Assembly (NCBI RefSeq): GCF_004359215.1
Contig: NC_090619.1
Location: 5,772,916 to 5,831,870 of the forward strand
Source: Bremia lactucae
Lineage: Eukaryota; Oomycota; Peronosporomycetes; Peronosporales; Peronosporaceae
Direction of reading: 5' to 3'
Length of the DNA stretch: 58,955 nucleotides
Position 1 is the stretch's first letter. Every line of letters begins with the position of its first letter. The notes below the pieces were generated by a model, which saw only the letters and a program-made list of their open reading frames with translations, searched no databases and was not told where the DNA came from. Made by a program: the position numbers and the translations under genes. Below, in pieces: positions 11,077-22,979 of this stretch.

Positions 11077-12037
11077 GTTAACAAGTAAGTATCGATAATT
11101 GAGCTCCTATTTCATAGTGTTCCCGTAAGTCGATGCCATCAGAAGCTTCCACAAGGTCTTACGAGTAATGATGCTTACGAAAATGCAATTTAGTTTGGAA
11201 TTGGTGCCATTAATATGCTATTTTTGCAGTTTGCTAAAGCACCATTTGTGTAGTTCTGAACAACCAATTAAAATATTTGTGAAGTAAGATATAGTAAACT
11301 ACACTCGTTCTATGAAGTGGGTCCAATGGCGTGTGTCAAAACGGCGTTTGTATAAAAGTGTGCCCGATATCGTTTGTAAGACGACGCTTTTCCGCTGACA
11401 ATTGCACGGCAGTGTTTTCTCGATTAATACTGTACGCCAATGTTTGGGCAATGACGTTTGTACGACTACATTCCCTTTTCCGAGTCGGGCTTAGAATTAA
11501 TGTTTTCAACATTGAAGTTTATTAAGTCAGTGTGATAACAAATAAATTCCTTATTTTTCTACACATTCAAACATTAATTCTCGTTTTTGTATCTTTGGAA
11601 GGGACTTGGCCCGGCTATGTACCGAGGCAATATCTTCACCACAATCAGTCTATAACACTTTATATTTACGCGAGTGCCCTCTTAAATTTATTTTTGTCGA
11701 TCTTACGCTGGCGCCATTGCATCTCGTAATCATCTTGTTGCATGAAGACTGCTCTCAATAAACTCGTTTAGTTGTTTACCCAACCAGGTAGTTGCTTTAA
11801 ATTTAGGATAGTGACATGTCAATAAAAAGCGCGGATTTGCCTTAATCTTAACTTCGATCACTTGAATTCGACATTTACAAAACAGCAAAGGAAAATAAAT
11901 AAAACAAGAGCCGTGAAGTTAAGTTAATAATTGCATTGAGGACAACAGCGAAAAATAAGTGGTCACAATGTAAGGAGTCGAACAACGCAGAGTGAACATT
12001 GGTGAAACGTAAGCTAAATAAAAACATTTTTATCGAA
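11077..12037. other. AT-rich intergenic stretch, no gene seen
   Basis: Lies between the LTR fragment and the 3' end of the kinase gene. It holds only short unconvincing frames and no LTR or transposase motif that I recognise. Confidence 0.6.
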
Positions 12038-14930
12038 TTAATTCGAAAGGGACTTGTTGCGCTTGCGAAATCCTGACGAAGGCCGTGGCTCCAAACTTTC
12101 CAATATCTGCGCACAGATTTGTTTGTAAAATCGTTGAAACTGAAAAAAATCAATCTACAACAATACTTTGTCAGTAAACAACCATCCCCAAGTAAGATCT
12201 CAAGAAACGTACGTGGCTGCGTCGAAACTCAACGAGATAAACGCCTCGCTGAAAAAGAAATACCTGGACTGTGCACGTCAAAAGACCAGCATACCGAACT
12301 TCGAGCTGATATTTGCTCCAATCAATTGCCACCTTCTGTGTAGCTTTCGAGTAGTCGTACGGAAATGGACAAGGAGTTAATTTCAATGCGAGCTCAATCT
12401 GTGCTAGGGCCAGCCGTGCTGGTAATGCCGTAAGGAAGCGGGTTGAGCGTGCCACCACGTCCGTGTACAATGGAGGCGATGTCGAATTAATTGGCTGCCG
12501 ATCCACTTTACGATTCGCCTGGCTAACTTTGTTCTGAGTCTCAAGATCCAATTCAATAGTAAATGACAGCGATTCCAACGAGTTCGAAGAATCACTCCAA
12601 TTGTTGTCAGGAGAATCTCCAGATTGCGAGCAGGGTGGAGGAGTATGACCAGACGAAAAGTTTCCATCCTTGGCATTACAGTCGCTATCGACATCTCCCT
12701 GCGTGAGGTCCCAGACATGTCGATAACCAAAGCCACGCGAAAATAATTCCGGAGGCGAATTCCGGCGAGAAGAAGTGGGAAAATTGTCTCGTGATCCACT
12801 TATGATTGGCGGTGACACAAACCGAAGCTGATTCTCTTGCGAAAAAACTTCGTGTCGCCCCATCTCGATTAATTTCGAAGCTACATGAGCGCCACTCGCA
12901 CCCTCTGCGCGTCGGTCACCAATGTGCATCGCCATCGTGGCTTCACGAACAAGAGCCTCGTCTTTCAAAAACCGTTCAGACTCTGGTTTATTACAAGCAA
13001 TTGACTCCATAGGCGACGCCATGCTAAGCGCATTACCTTCAAACTTCGATTGAAAATTGACCGAGTCTTTTGCATCGCGAGGTGAATTTAACGGGGTTAA
13101 GCCAGACATGGATGAAGTTTCATCCACTGAAGGCATGTAGCCGACTACACCTGCAAGATGTTTATTCACGCAATAAGCTTGCTGTGGAGATGCTGGGCAT
13201 CGAAAAGCTTGGCTGTGAGAGCAAGGGCTTTTCGCAAGCAATGAAGTGATTGCCTGTGGGGAAATCGAGTCGAATTGGCTAGCATGCATGTGTTGCCCCC
13301 GCTCAAAATTGTCCTGGAAAGTGTTAATTGACAAATGATTTCTGTGCGTCGGATAGAGAACCGGTGGAATTACAGCTGGTGTATTGGAATCGAAATCATT
13401 ACGACGCTGCTCATCGTTTTCAAGCATTACCGGACAGGATTTCGTCAATTTCTCACCACGCACCCACACGTGACACTGCGCTCCTTCTACTGAAAGGCGC
13501 GTGCAGGCATCCGGGTAGAGCAATTGAGCGATCAGCGACTTTAATTCAATTGAAAAGTGTGCAGGAAAAAACCACGTTGGAAACTCCAAATTCTTCGTAG
13601 GCTCGTCATCGCTGTATTTAGTCAGATACGACCACTTTCGAAATCGATCGTACCGCACACACTTTAGTAAATCCTTTCCAAACGGCAAATTACCAGCAAT
13701 CATAGCGTACACAATAATTCCAATCGACCACGCATCAGCTTTGGCACCATCATACCCTTGACCAGCATCCATGAGCACTTCGGGAGCAACATAGTGAGGA
13801 GACCCGACTACTGAGCGCAACCGTCGAATTGCTGGCTCGACAACGCCATTCTCGGGAGTATTACCGTTCGCACTGTTTTCGGTAACAGCAAAGATAGCCG
13901 ACAATCCAAAATCGGCAATCTTAAGCGTCGAGTGGTCTTCATTATCAGCAAGGAGCAAATTCTCGGGCTTTAAATCACGATGACAAACGCCAGAATTGTG
14001 GCAGAACGCAACGCCAGAAATGAGCTGACGAAAGTATCGACGAGCAGTTTCTTCGTTGATTCCACAATCAAGCTTGATACGATCAAAGAGCTCCCCACCT
14101 CCCGCGAGCTCGAGCACCAAAAACGTCGTACACTTGCTCTCTTGTACCAATTCAAGCGCCTCATCTAGACGCAAAACATTTTCATGATACTCGAGGCCCG
14201 ACATGTTCGAAATTTCTCGATGGATCAATTGCCGAGTCATTGCAAATTTTAAAAACTTTTTTGGGATTCGCGGGATTTTGATTTTTTGGTTCTTCACTTG
14301 GACTTCCTGGTACAACTCGGTCGACTCGGATTGCTGTCCATTTGTGTAACATTGGCTCGAATCCAATTGCTCACCCCACACTTGGATGCATTGTGGTAGT
14401 GTAAGCTCCCGCACATGCCCCGTGTTTGGATCTTCTACAGCTGCAATAGCTTGCTTGGATGTGGGATGGATCAACCACCAGACATTCTCAATGCGAATTC
14501 GCTCCGTTCTCATTCGCGGTGTTCGCATGCGATGGGATTCGTAAGCTCGTCGAGGAAGCCTTCGACCACTATCTTCTCCACGTTTTGTTTCGTCCGACGG
14601 CAGCAAAAGCAAAGGCTTTCCCTTCACTGCGACGATGCATCTCGCCAGCAAGGAACTCGAAAAGAGCTTGTAGCCAACCGGGTTGAGGATTTTCATAGCA
14701 ACATGCTGCTTTGTACGGGTCGAGAAAGCTTCGTAGACTCTGTAGCGCAGTGATAATTTCTGTAAGAGTAAAGCACATTTAACCAATATAACTTATACGT
14801 ACACGCCAGCGGCTCCTCCACCGAGATACCCTCCGAGTTCATAGAGTAGTTCATTTCCGGTATAGATGGCCTGCCCATCATAGTGGTCTACTTGGACGGT
14901 TTGAAGCTTCCGGCGCCCTTCGTTCATCAT
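12038..14930 (-). CDS. CAMK-type Ser/Thr protein kinase with KA1-like tail, three exons
   Basis: Predicted 918-residue kinase of the CAMK/AMPK-like group. Exons are 14930-14803, 14739-12213 and 12139-12038. Intron 1 (14802-14740, 63 bp, GTACGT..CAG) restores the glycine-rich loop LGGGAAGVVYEA. Intron 2 (12212-12140, 73 bp) restores a KA1-like C-terminus (FRRSH joined to FQRFYKQ). Visible kinase motifs: VAMK Lys59, helix C Glu218 (HREISNM), HRDLKPEN Asp298, DFG Asp319, APE at 361-363, domain end near 468. About 158 residues lie between Lys59 and Glu218, where most kinases have about 15-20. The activation loop is also long. The middle third is low complexity. The start is the first of two ATGs at 14930 that keep the frame open into the loop. 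Catalytic residues are all present, so it is probably active. Substrate unknown. Confidence 0.88.
12140..12212 (-). other. Intron 2 of the kinase gene
   Basis: 73 bp, GTACGTTTC..TTTTTTCAG, with an excellent polypyrimidine acceptor. It sits in phase 0 after CAC (His). Splicing adds 33 residues, starting FQRFYKQICAQ, that fit the end of a KA1 fold. Confidence 0.8.
14740..14802 (-). other. Intron 1 of the kinase gene
   Basis: 63 bp, GTACGTATAAG..GCTACAG on the minus strand. Removing it joins GGC-GT to A-GTC-TAC-GAA, giving the canonical G-V-V-Y-E-A strand of the nucleotide-binding loop; without splicing the frame stops after the exon. Confidence 0.85.
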
Positions 14931-15572
14931 AATCGTTGGCGGTTTTGATACTACTGGTCCACAATTCTCAGTCTAGTCTCACGTAGCAAGTGGCCTAATC
15001 AGAAGCAGGGTTTTGATATACCTTCGTGCGCGGGACAAAACTCAAAAGTCTTATAAAAAAAGTGCCTGCTCCCAATTGTATTCAAGCTGCTCGAATTCTT
15101 TGTGGCAGAAATTTAATGCACGTGCAGTAAGCTTTAGCACCAATTTTTTAATCTCAAATTAGGCTTCTTTGCTTTCTGCGGCAAGTGTCTTGTGATGCTG
15201 GGATGGCCTCGTCCCCAGCGAGACGTTAGTGACGGGCAATCGACTCAATGCGTGCGACCATCTCGTTTTGACCAATTGGAATGGTCTAAATTCGTAAGAC
15301 CAATCGCTACTTTTAGAATGATGATGAAACGGTTGTCCGATAAGTTTCCAAGGCCGGCGAGGGTGTCCACTCGCTAGTATGCGAAAGCGTGTTGTAACGC
15401 TGCTAAATTGAGTCCCACTACTGCTTCTTAAAAGTGCTACAACTAGCTTGAGTAGAAGTGTGCTAAAAGTTCGGAATTTATTGAAGTAATACATTTTTAA
15501 TATGATTGGTTGACTAAAATATACATTTTGTTGGCATTTTTTTACCAATAGTTATTGACAGCCTACACTTTA
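14931..15572. promoter_or_regulatory. Divergent intergenic region between the kinase and thioredoxin-like genes
   Basis: About 640 bp between two genes transcribed away from each other, so it must hold both promoters. No TATA box or oomycete Inr that I would defend is visible. A 129-codon minus-strand frame (15159-15548) begins without ATG and has no recognisable motif. Confidence 0.5.
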
Positions 15573-16049
15573 ATGGGCAAAGCATTGCTGCATGGCGTCA
15601 CCCTCGCAAACGCCAAGAACAAGATTGTGAATGGAGAGGAACTTGGTCAGGACAAAAATTTGTTGGCTATTTATTTTGCAGCTGATTGGTGTCCAGACTG
15701 CCGCGCGTTTCAGCCGACGCTCAACAGATTTTATGAGTCTACGGGTGGTAAACTTGACATCGTCTTCGTAGGATCTGACGCCTCGGCCGAAGACCAGTTC
15801 ACGCATTTTACAGAGAAACAAGGTTCGTGGTGGATGGCTTCTTTTGAAGGTGAGATACGTACGCAGCTGAAGCGCAAGTTTGGCATCTGCGCCAGTGCCG
15901 AGGTGGACGATCTGTATCCCATAACTCGCCAGGGTGGCATCCCTACGCTTTTGATAATTCGCTGCGACGGTGAAATCTTAGATGCTGACGGCATTAATAG
16001 CATCAAACGCGACGGTTTTGAGGCTCTTACGAAGTGGCAGCAGTTATAA
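15573..16049 (+). CDS. Tryparedoxin/nucleoredoxin-like thioredoxin-fold protein
   Basis: 158 residues from the ATG at 15573; the open frame reaches further up only through a TTG at 15555. It is a thioredoxin-fold thiol:disulfide oxidoreductase. The active site is WCPDC (Cys40, Cys43) after the strand LLAIYFAADW. The cis-proline is in GGIPTLLII (Pro124). The insertion after the second helix with SWWMASFE resembles the tryparedoxin/nucleoredoxin branch rather than classical thioredoxin. No signal peptide or membrane segment, so probably cytosolic. All catalytic features are intact. It lies in a gene island, 5' to 5' with the kinase. The reductase partner cannot be told from sequence. Confidence 0.85.
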   Translation: MGKALLHGVTLANAKNKIVNGEELGQDKNLLAIYFAADWCPDCRAFQPTLNRFYESTGGKLDIVFVGSDASAEDQFTHFTEKQGSWWMASFEGEIRTQLKRKFGICASAEVDDLYPITRQGGIPTLLIIRCDGEILDADGINSIKRDGFEALTKWQQL

Positions 16050-16286
16050 CGCCGCGTCAAGAACATGCAAAGTTCACCACCTCTTTTTCGGTAACTTTGC
16101 GCTTCTATTTCTTTAAAAAAATAGTTTTTCGTAAATAGGCTTAATCAACGCGCCTTATAATATTTGATTCTAAAGAAATGCTGTCACTGACTTGACTTTT
16201 TTTTCTTCGGGATATTTTCGCTTCGCTCAATACAATACCAAGTTCGTTCAAATAATATAAAATACTACATCGAAAACTGATTTTTT

Positions 16287-16982
16287 CTACGCAGTCGACA
16301 CCACCACACTCGTTGCTTCTGCGTACAGCTTTTCCCCTAACTTTTCAAACGCATCGGGGCAAATACGATTCTGTTCAGCCGCCACGAGCATCTCGTTATA
16401 CATAGCATTTCCCAATGCAGCAAACATGCTCGCTGTAAATCCCAGCGGCATAGCATTCTCTTCCCTCGCGTCGGCCATGGACAGCGTCTGCAAGTCCCGA
16501 AAAATCACCCCTGGTCGCAATTGCACCTGCTGAAGAAGCGAACGCAGGCCATCGTCGCATCGATTTCGTCGCAATGACTGCTGTGCCGGCCTGCGGCCGC
16601 AATTTATATTATCCAAAGTCTTCGCGTCGCTAAATTCAGTGTCTCCAGAGGCAGAGGCTTCCAATTCTCGAAAGAGCCCATAAATCGTCTGCAATCGCGC
16701 CCATGCGTCTGCTGCGCGCTTCTGCTCCTCCAAAGATAGTTCAGCGACGTGACGCTTTCGTGTCTTGGCTGAGTTCTCTGCGACGATTACACGTGTATCA
16801 GAAGTGTTTTCGGGGCGCTGGCGAAAGTAGTCGTGGACGGACGCATCGTCCCGTAAACACGTGTAGGCAATGTTCGGGCTACCAGGAAAGTCTTCACCGT
16901 CGCTGGCATCACCTGCACCATTGTCGTGGCCAATGGGAGCCGGCAAGTGGAGCCGCGTGCGCTGAATCACCCGGCGCAACAT
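16287..16982 (-). CDS. Hypothetical protein (231 aa), intact, unrecognised
   Basis: An uninterrupted frame from ATG at 16982 (MLRRVIQRTRLHLPAPIG) to a stop at 16287. GC-rich third positions and clean boundaries on both sides suggest a real gene. It faces the thioredoxin-like gene tail to tail, about 237 bp apart. The middle (LEEQKRAADAWARLQTIYGLFRELE, about residues 82-106) looks helical and possibly coiled-coil. The C-terminal third (FTASMFAALGNAMYNEML) is also helical. I see no catalytic motif, signal peptide or membrane span. I do not recognise the family and assign no function. Confidence 0.7.
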   Translation of the reverse strand: MLRRVIQRTRLHLPAPIGHDNGAGDASDGEDFPGSPNIAYTCLRDDASVHDYFRQRPENTSDTRVIVAENSAKTRKRHVAELSLEEQKRAADAWARLQTIYGLFRELEASASGDTEFSDAKTLDNINCGRRPAQQSLRRNRCDDGLRSLLQQVQLRPGVIFRDLQTLSMADAREENAMPLGFTASMFAALGNAMYNEMLVAAEQNRICPDAFEKLGEKLYAEATSVVVSTA

Positions 16983-17227
16983 TGCCTAAGCAGCGGTTCA
17001 CGTTTTGCGTTGACATGACTTTTGTATGAAGAATGCGGGTATAAAAGGAACGTGTTCTGAGTTCGCAAATCAGAAAATTTAAGGAGATTATCTTTTTGAT
17101 AGCTTTTTCGAGCGCCTCAAATGACTTGTAATATCCTGATTATCCAATTGAAATAATGTTAACCGTAGATGCTGTCCATACGTAATTATTAGAAGCGAGT
17201 GTCGCACAGTCACATTCCCTTAAAAAA

Positions 17228-19485
17228 AAGAATTGTTATATTCACCCCACCTTTGGTTATATTCAATCCACTCCCTTAAATAACCCCAAAAGTAATATTT
17301 TTATATTCACCTCACCCTAAATTCGTGCTATATTCACCCCACCCCCCCCGAAAGATAATATATTGCCAGACACATACCCATACTCTTTCTCATACTAATA
17401 TGCTAGCTCCTCCTTCTCAAGTTAACCCTAGTTCTGCTGAGTTGATCAGCATTGTTCAGGAACTTACACATGCGGAAGGTTACGCAGTTTCCACGCTACG
17501 TTCTGACAAAGCAAAAGTGATACTTAAGTGCGATAGAGGTAGGTCATAGGAAGATTTGTCAACCATGTCCCGCAACGAAAAACTGCGACGCGTTTGACAG
17601 GCTGTCCCTTTCGCCTCTCAGGACGGCTACAGGCAAACGGAACATGGATTCTGCGCGTTGTAAATGGGACCACAATCACGAAGCTTCCCTGGACATAAGT
17701 GGCCACCCCACTGCTCGCCGTTTGTAACCAGACCAAGAGATGTTGACACGCCAAACGTTACAAGCTGGTGTAGCACCAGAAGAAATTGTCACAAGCCATC
17801 GCCAGATAGATCCTACAACCAAAGCTGTTGGGGGGACGGATTTAAATTAAAGGAAGAGACTGCGAGCAGAAGTACTACAAGACAGGACACCTTCTTGACA
17901 CCGAGAAGGTTGGAGCCCGCAATCAAAAGTTGATGAGGGACGAAAGAGTCATACACCTCTTCTACGCTGCACCTGAGTCTGTCACACTTAGGCTCAGATA
18001 CACACATGCTCTTATGCTTGACTGCTCGTACAAGACAAAGAGATTCAAAGCACCAATGTTGCACATCATTGGTATGACCAGTTTCAACACATCTTTACAA
18101 CTGCAGTTGCATTACTTAAACAAGAGCGTTAGACCGATTATGCATGGGCGCTTGAGAAGCTTCGTTCGCTTTTTCATCAAACATTGCCAATCACCATTAC
18201 AACTGATGGAGCGCTTGAAATAACGGACGCACTGCCAATTCTCTTTTCTAATTCTGTTCATCTTCTCTGTATCTGGCACATCCAAGATATCGTACTTGCA
18301 AACTGTCGCAAATACTTTGGACAGGAAGAGGATTGGGGTGAATTTTTGAAAGCGTGGACAGAAATCTTCTCAGCAACATCTGAAGAGCAATACATGAAAA
18401 AACAGAATTATATGATTACAACGTATGCAGCCATACCCCAGATGCTCGCGTACCTTGAAGATACCTGGCTTGTGTACAAAGTGCATTTTGTGCACGCGTA
18501 TACTAATCGGTATCCTCATTTTGGAAACGTCACCTCGTCGAGAGCAGAGGGCCTTCACCATATGGTGAAGAGCTACATCAGCGTTTCGACAAGGGACTTT
18601 CGCGATGTGCAAACCAGAATTGGACATGCAATGAATGCACAGATACAAAATCACCGAACTCAACTTTCGCAAGAGCGGATGTGATTTTTTCACAAGTACA
18701 AAATTCCGCTTTTTAACCATGTAGCTCGTCACATTTCTAAATATGCATTGGACATGACTCTTGCCCAGTTAAACATGATTATAACCCCATATGAATTGAT
18801 TGTCTGTAGCAATACCATCAAGACAACAATGGACATACCTTGCAAGCATGTGTTGTTGGCCATTCAGACCAGCGGAGGGGCGCTCAAAATCGATGACTTT
18901 CATCCTATGTGGCACCTTGATGATGCCATTCCTGTTCCAATTCATCGAACACATACATCGAAGGAGACATACTTACTAGCAGTCAATCAGTGATTTAATG
19001 CAGTGGGAGCCTTCTCGCAACGGCAAATCATTGAACAGCTGGAAAATCTTGCAACGCTTAATCCAGCACCAATTAATAATTCTGATACTCAGCAAACAAG
19101 AGGAAGCCCTCCTGGATCGCAAGTGCATTTTGAAAACGACTCATCTAGCTGGCGTGATCCTTCCGCATTTGAACTTGCCCAAATCGTGTAGTTTTCTCTA
19201 GTAGCTCCATGCCAGGTCCTTCTAATCTGTAATTCAGAAGAATATAATCAGTTTTATTCTAACGTACTTGAGTAAAATTGTGTCTGACCTGAGCTCTAGG
19301 GGTTGAATGAAACGTTGGGCGTGAAAATATGGAGGTGAGGTGGAATTATGACTGTGGGCTGAATCGCGCGCGTGAAATTAGAGGTGAGATGAATTTAGGG
19401 TGGGGTGAGTTTAATTTTGAGACGTTAGGTTTATTCTTTCGGGGTGTAGGGTAAATATAACCAAAGGTGGGGTGAATATAATACT
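17228..19485 (+). mobile_element. MULE (Mutator-like) DNA transposon nested in the LINE
   Basis: Terminal inverted repeats are seen directly. 17236 begins TTATATTCACCCCACCTTTGG and the reverse complement of the end at 19481 is identical over 27 bases. Flanks CCCTTAAAAAA (17217) and CCCCTAAAAAA (19486) form an imperfect 11-bp target duplication, in line with the 8-11 bp of MULEs. The related sequence at 26170-26180 has one copy of this site and no insert. Extra TATTCACC-type subterminal repeats lie at 17300-17345 and 19330-19440. Confidence 0.85.
17401..19190 (+). pseudogene. MULE transposase (broken)
   Basis: The N-terminal piece 17401-17548 starts MLAPPSQVNPSSAELISIVQ. A DNA-binding piece with KCDRG and KWDHNHEAS follows in shifted frames to 17700. 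The catalytic core spans 17940-18680 with ALMLDCSYKTKRFKAP (Asp 1), ITTDGALEITDALP (Asp 2), LLCIWHIQDIVLANC and the SRAEGLHHMVKSYI block (Glu). The tail 18740-18990 contains a SWIM-like zinc-finger start, IVCSNTIKTTMDIPCKHVL. Stops near 17700, 17850, 18090 and 18683 disable it, though the DDE residues survive. Confidence 0.8.
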
Positions 19486-19572
19486 CCCCTAAAAAATCAT
19501 TAATACTTAACATTATCCTCTAATTAAACCGCTATTCACCGCTCACTTTTCGCTAACCACCACTCACCGCCA

Positions 19573-20970
19573 ATGGGCATGAAACCTCACCATCGGAAGG
19601 AGGGGGCAACACAGCTATGCGACCACGTGTCGCCGGAGTTCGCGACCACTGACCCAGGTACGGCAGGGGTGGGTCCCATCAAGTGGAGCGTCCACCATTG
19701 CTGGCGCAAGCGGAGGAAGCCGACAGGGACGCCGGAAATCAGATCGGCGAAGCGAAACCACCTGGGGCCGCGGAGCTTCGGAATTATTCTCTACCAGTGA
19801 CGCCACAGTCTCCACGCGAGGGCAAAGGGGTCGGCCCACTGCCGACGACTAGTCACCAGCAGGGACTCGCGCGAGAAGGCTGCGATGGTAAGCCACAGAA
19901 AACCGCACATATCTCTCTCAGGGCCAGAGACGACAAACCGACCCAAGCGCGTGGACCGAAATCAGCTGGCGGACGCGCTCAGGAAGCTAGCTTGAATGAC
20001 AGCACAGTGACGCCGGGGGAACTGTTCACGGCGCACGTGGATGACATGCGTCGGGCCACCGCGGCTAGCTGTCGCTTCGGGAGCTGTTCGTGAGGGAATG
20101 TTAGGCCTTAACACTGGTCTTCGCGGGGCTGCCGGCGAACCGGCGGCGGTTTCCCAAGCTTCATGGTGCTGGAGTCAATGAGCTGTTGACCCTCTTCCGG
20201 CACGATTTTGTCGACGAGCGCGGTAACTTTGCGGTCTGGCGTCGCCTTGCTCGCGCCATAAGCAACGATATGTTGACAACCAAGTAGGCTCTCATAGAGA
20301 TTGTCCGTAAGCTCTTGAGCATAGACAAGTGGGCAAAGACGCCCCCCTGAAACTGTGGGTACAAACAGCTTGGAGAGGTACGGCGCAGGTCCAGACGGCC
20401 ATGATACCACCGAGTACCCGGGCGCTTGAACAGTTCATTTTCAACCCTCACAATTAGGACGCAGAGACGATCAAGCGGATGCGCCAGGTGTGCGCTCAGG
20501 GAAAGACCCCAGAACAGCACGTTTTCTTGCGTGCAGGCACCTCGTTAGAGTAGGAATCATCAGCGGGATAACTCAAGGCAACATTGGTTCGGCAAATGCC
20601 ATCTCCACCAGGTACTGGCTGCGCGGGAACGACTGCACGTCCACCACACGGTTCAGGCCCAAGTGGAAGCGGAAGTGATCTTGCGCCTGAATTGCAACAC
20701 ACTAATTCGGCCGTGGCAGCAGTCCACCCATGCTATCCCCACTGTGATATTGGAATCGGTCGAAATCCAGAAATTAAACCCGGCTGCTTTACATGCCATG
20801 CTCGGACAGACGAAGGCGATCAATTACGATCCAGTGCAGCAGACAATGCACTTCTTTTTCCTTACGCGCGATACCGCGCGTAAATATCTAGAGACAGCGG
20901 TGCCTCGCAGAGGAAGCGTGTACAGATTGCTCGACGCCCACTGCCGGACACCGGGACCAGCATGGTAGCA
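19573..20970 (+). pseudogene. LINE ORF1 (broken)
   Basis: Starts with ATG at 19573 (MGMKPHHRKEGATQLCDHV) shortly after the MULE. Pieces of the same protein continue in shifted frames: LEQFIFNPHNQDAETIKRM near 20430, and LNPAALHAMLGQTKAINYD with FFFLTRDTARKYLETAVPRR near 20780-20910. Function by position: the RNA-binding chaperone ORF1 of LINEs. No zinc knuckle was identified. Confidence 0.55.
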
Positions 20971-21909
20971 GGACCACAATGGAGCAGAGTCTCACTGGAG
21001 GACAGTCTACACCGTCCCGCTGTCGAACATAACTCGACATCATGATATCGGCAAGTTCGCCGCCTTGACAGATGCAGTCCGGACTCCCAAACTTCGACAA
21101 CGTGGAAAATCATGTTTCAACTCGCGAAGTGTCCGGCGATTTTCATTCGAATTGTTCGCATTTCATGGTGCGGCACGACTATCATCGTCTGCCATCCGAG
21201 CATGGACACCAGGCGTCGATGCGTTCGCTGCAGGAACAGTTGGCGAGCTGCAGCAGAACCCGATCAGCTATGCATTTTTAACGGCGTTTTTTTTCCTTCC
21301 CTACTGGCATTGGAGGAACACGGCGCGGTGGCTGAAGGACAGCCTTCTAAAGGCGCTCCTCGCCTATCGCAGGAACGTCGCGGAGGCGTCGACAAAAGAT
21401 GGCTTGACGGCTAGATTCAGCGAGTCTAATACGCCAGTACTCGCACCAGGCTTGCACCATTGGTCGATAATACGGTTGACTGACGGCATATGTGTAGCAA
21501 CAATTACGCGAACGATGAAGTGCTGCGTTATTGCGATCTGCAGCGGCGATCAATTCTAAGTCATCACAACTTATGCGCTTTCCTGTTCGACAGAGAGACT
21601 GACACGGTGTTGGGGAGACCACCGATCTCAAACGGGACCCTCTCTCGGTTGTAGGCTCATTTGCAGCTGCTCCACGACGACAGGCACTACATGGTGCGAG
21701 CAGGTCAGTCAATTGGAACGCGGTCGAACGGTTCTTATATGCAGCAGTCAAGCACGCTGAGACGTCGTACACCCACGTTTACTAAGAGCAGCTCACAGTG
21801 GACCTCAGGGTTGAGTCTGGGGCCATCCCCTCAAGCGATCACCGATACCTTTAATTGCACTCTAATTTGCGCGCGTTGGAGCAGCACTTTTAACCACCCA
21901 AGCATCGAA

Positions 21910-22860
21910 TCGGGTGGGTGCGCGACAGCTATCGGATTACGGTATCATCACCCAAAACGTCCTAGGATTTTGGGCGGACACGAGGCTCCAATGGTTGACA
22001 GACTGGAGGAATTCACTAAAACAGCGTCGGCCCCGTCGCGTGGTGCATTCAGGAAACTCTTATAGCCTCGGCAGTGGAAGCAGCCGGGTTGGAACTCTGT
22101 GGGAACGGCTGTGGGGTCAGCTGATACATCATGACCAACCGGGGCGACACAAGCTTCTTTCCTATTGGGGTAACGGACCGGATAGATTAGCTGGGCCATC
22201 CATAAGGCTGACACCTGGGTAAACCGCTTTCAGACACCCGAAGAATCGCCGCGGGCGTTCATGCCTGGGTCCTGACCAACGTCTCACGCTCAGGAACCGC
22301 CGCCAGCGGAAGAATTTATTCAAGCTGCAGACCACTTGGCCTGCTTCCCCACCTGATATCGTCTTGACCGGGGAATTTAACATTGTTCCGAGCATTCAGC
22401 TATACCGGTTGGTTCACCTTCGTGCAAGCAGGCCGGAGAGTGTCGTGTTGACAGACCAGCTGAACCATTTTGGCCTTGAGGACACGCGCTTGCTGAAAGA
22501 GCACGTGGGGGACGAGAAGTATATTGATCCCGTGGACTACTTCACTTACTGATACGATAGCAAGGTGAGCAGAATTGACCGCTTCTACGTCCCTAAGCAG
22601 GTATGCGAGCGGGACGGATATCACCTGATAAATCGGCAGGAACTGATCAACGTGAATATTGAAGATAAACGGGAGGAGCACCTGCCGAAAGTATCTCCGC
22701 CAATTAAAGGAAGCAATCATCTCCGCATTCCCAGCTGCCTCAAGCAGTAGCTGCTGGGGTACTTCCACAAATCGTGCAAACTCGCGAGGGAGGTTCTCCA
22801 AATCGATTGCCCGGTGGCTACGACCGAGGAATGGTGACCATTCGACGCGATTCTGCCAAC
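21910..22860 (+). pseudogene. LINE AP-like endonuclease domain (broken)
   Basis: TQNVLGFWADTRLQWLTDWR opens the domain near 21950. IVLTGEFNIVPSIQLYRL near 22360 carries the catalytic GDFN box as GEFN. DPVDYFTY near 22530 and SRIDRFYVP near 22570 are the final conserved blocks. The nickase normally cuts the target for target-primed reverse transcription. Frameshifts and the D-to-E change make it inactive. Confidence 0.7.
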
Positions 22861-22979
22861 GATATTCAAATTGCTTCTGAACGCCGGGCCATGTATCCAT
22901 CGGATGGTCGAAATCCGCTGGCCTCGCTCCCACTTCGATACCCGTTTGTTATTTCACCGCAACCTCTCCGGCGTGCGCT

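Noticed and set aside
15159..15548. 129-codon minus-strand frame upstream of the thioredoxin-like gene
   Set aside because: Its first codon is not ATG, the N-terminal half is translated AT-rich DNA, and no motif is visible. It lies in a divergent promoter region.
17236..19481. TATTCACCCCACC repeats considered as a CRISPR-like or satellite array
   Set aside because: They are irregular, sit only at the two ends and form an inverted pair, which fits transposon termini.
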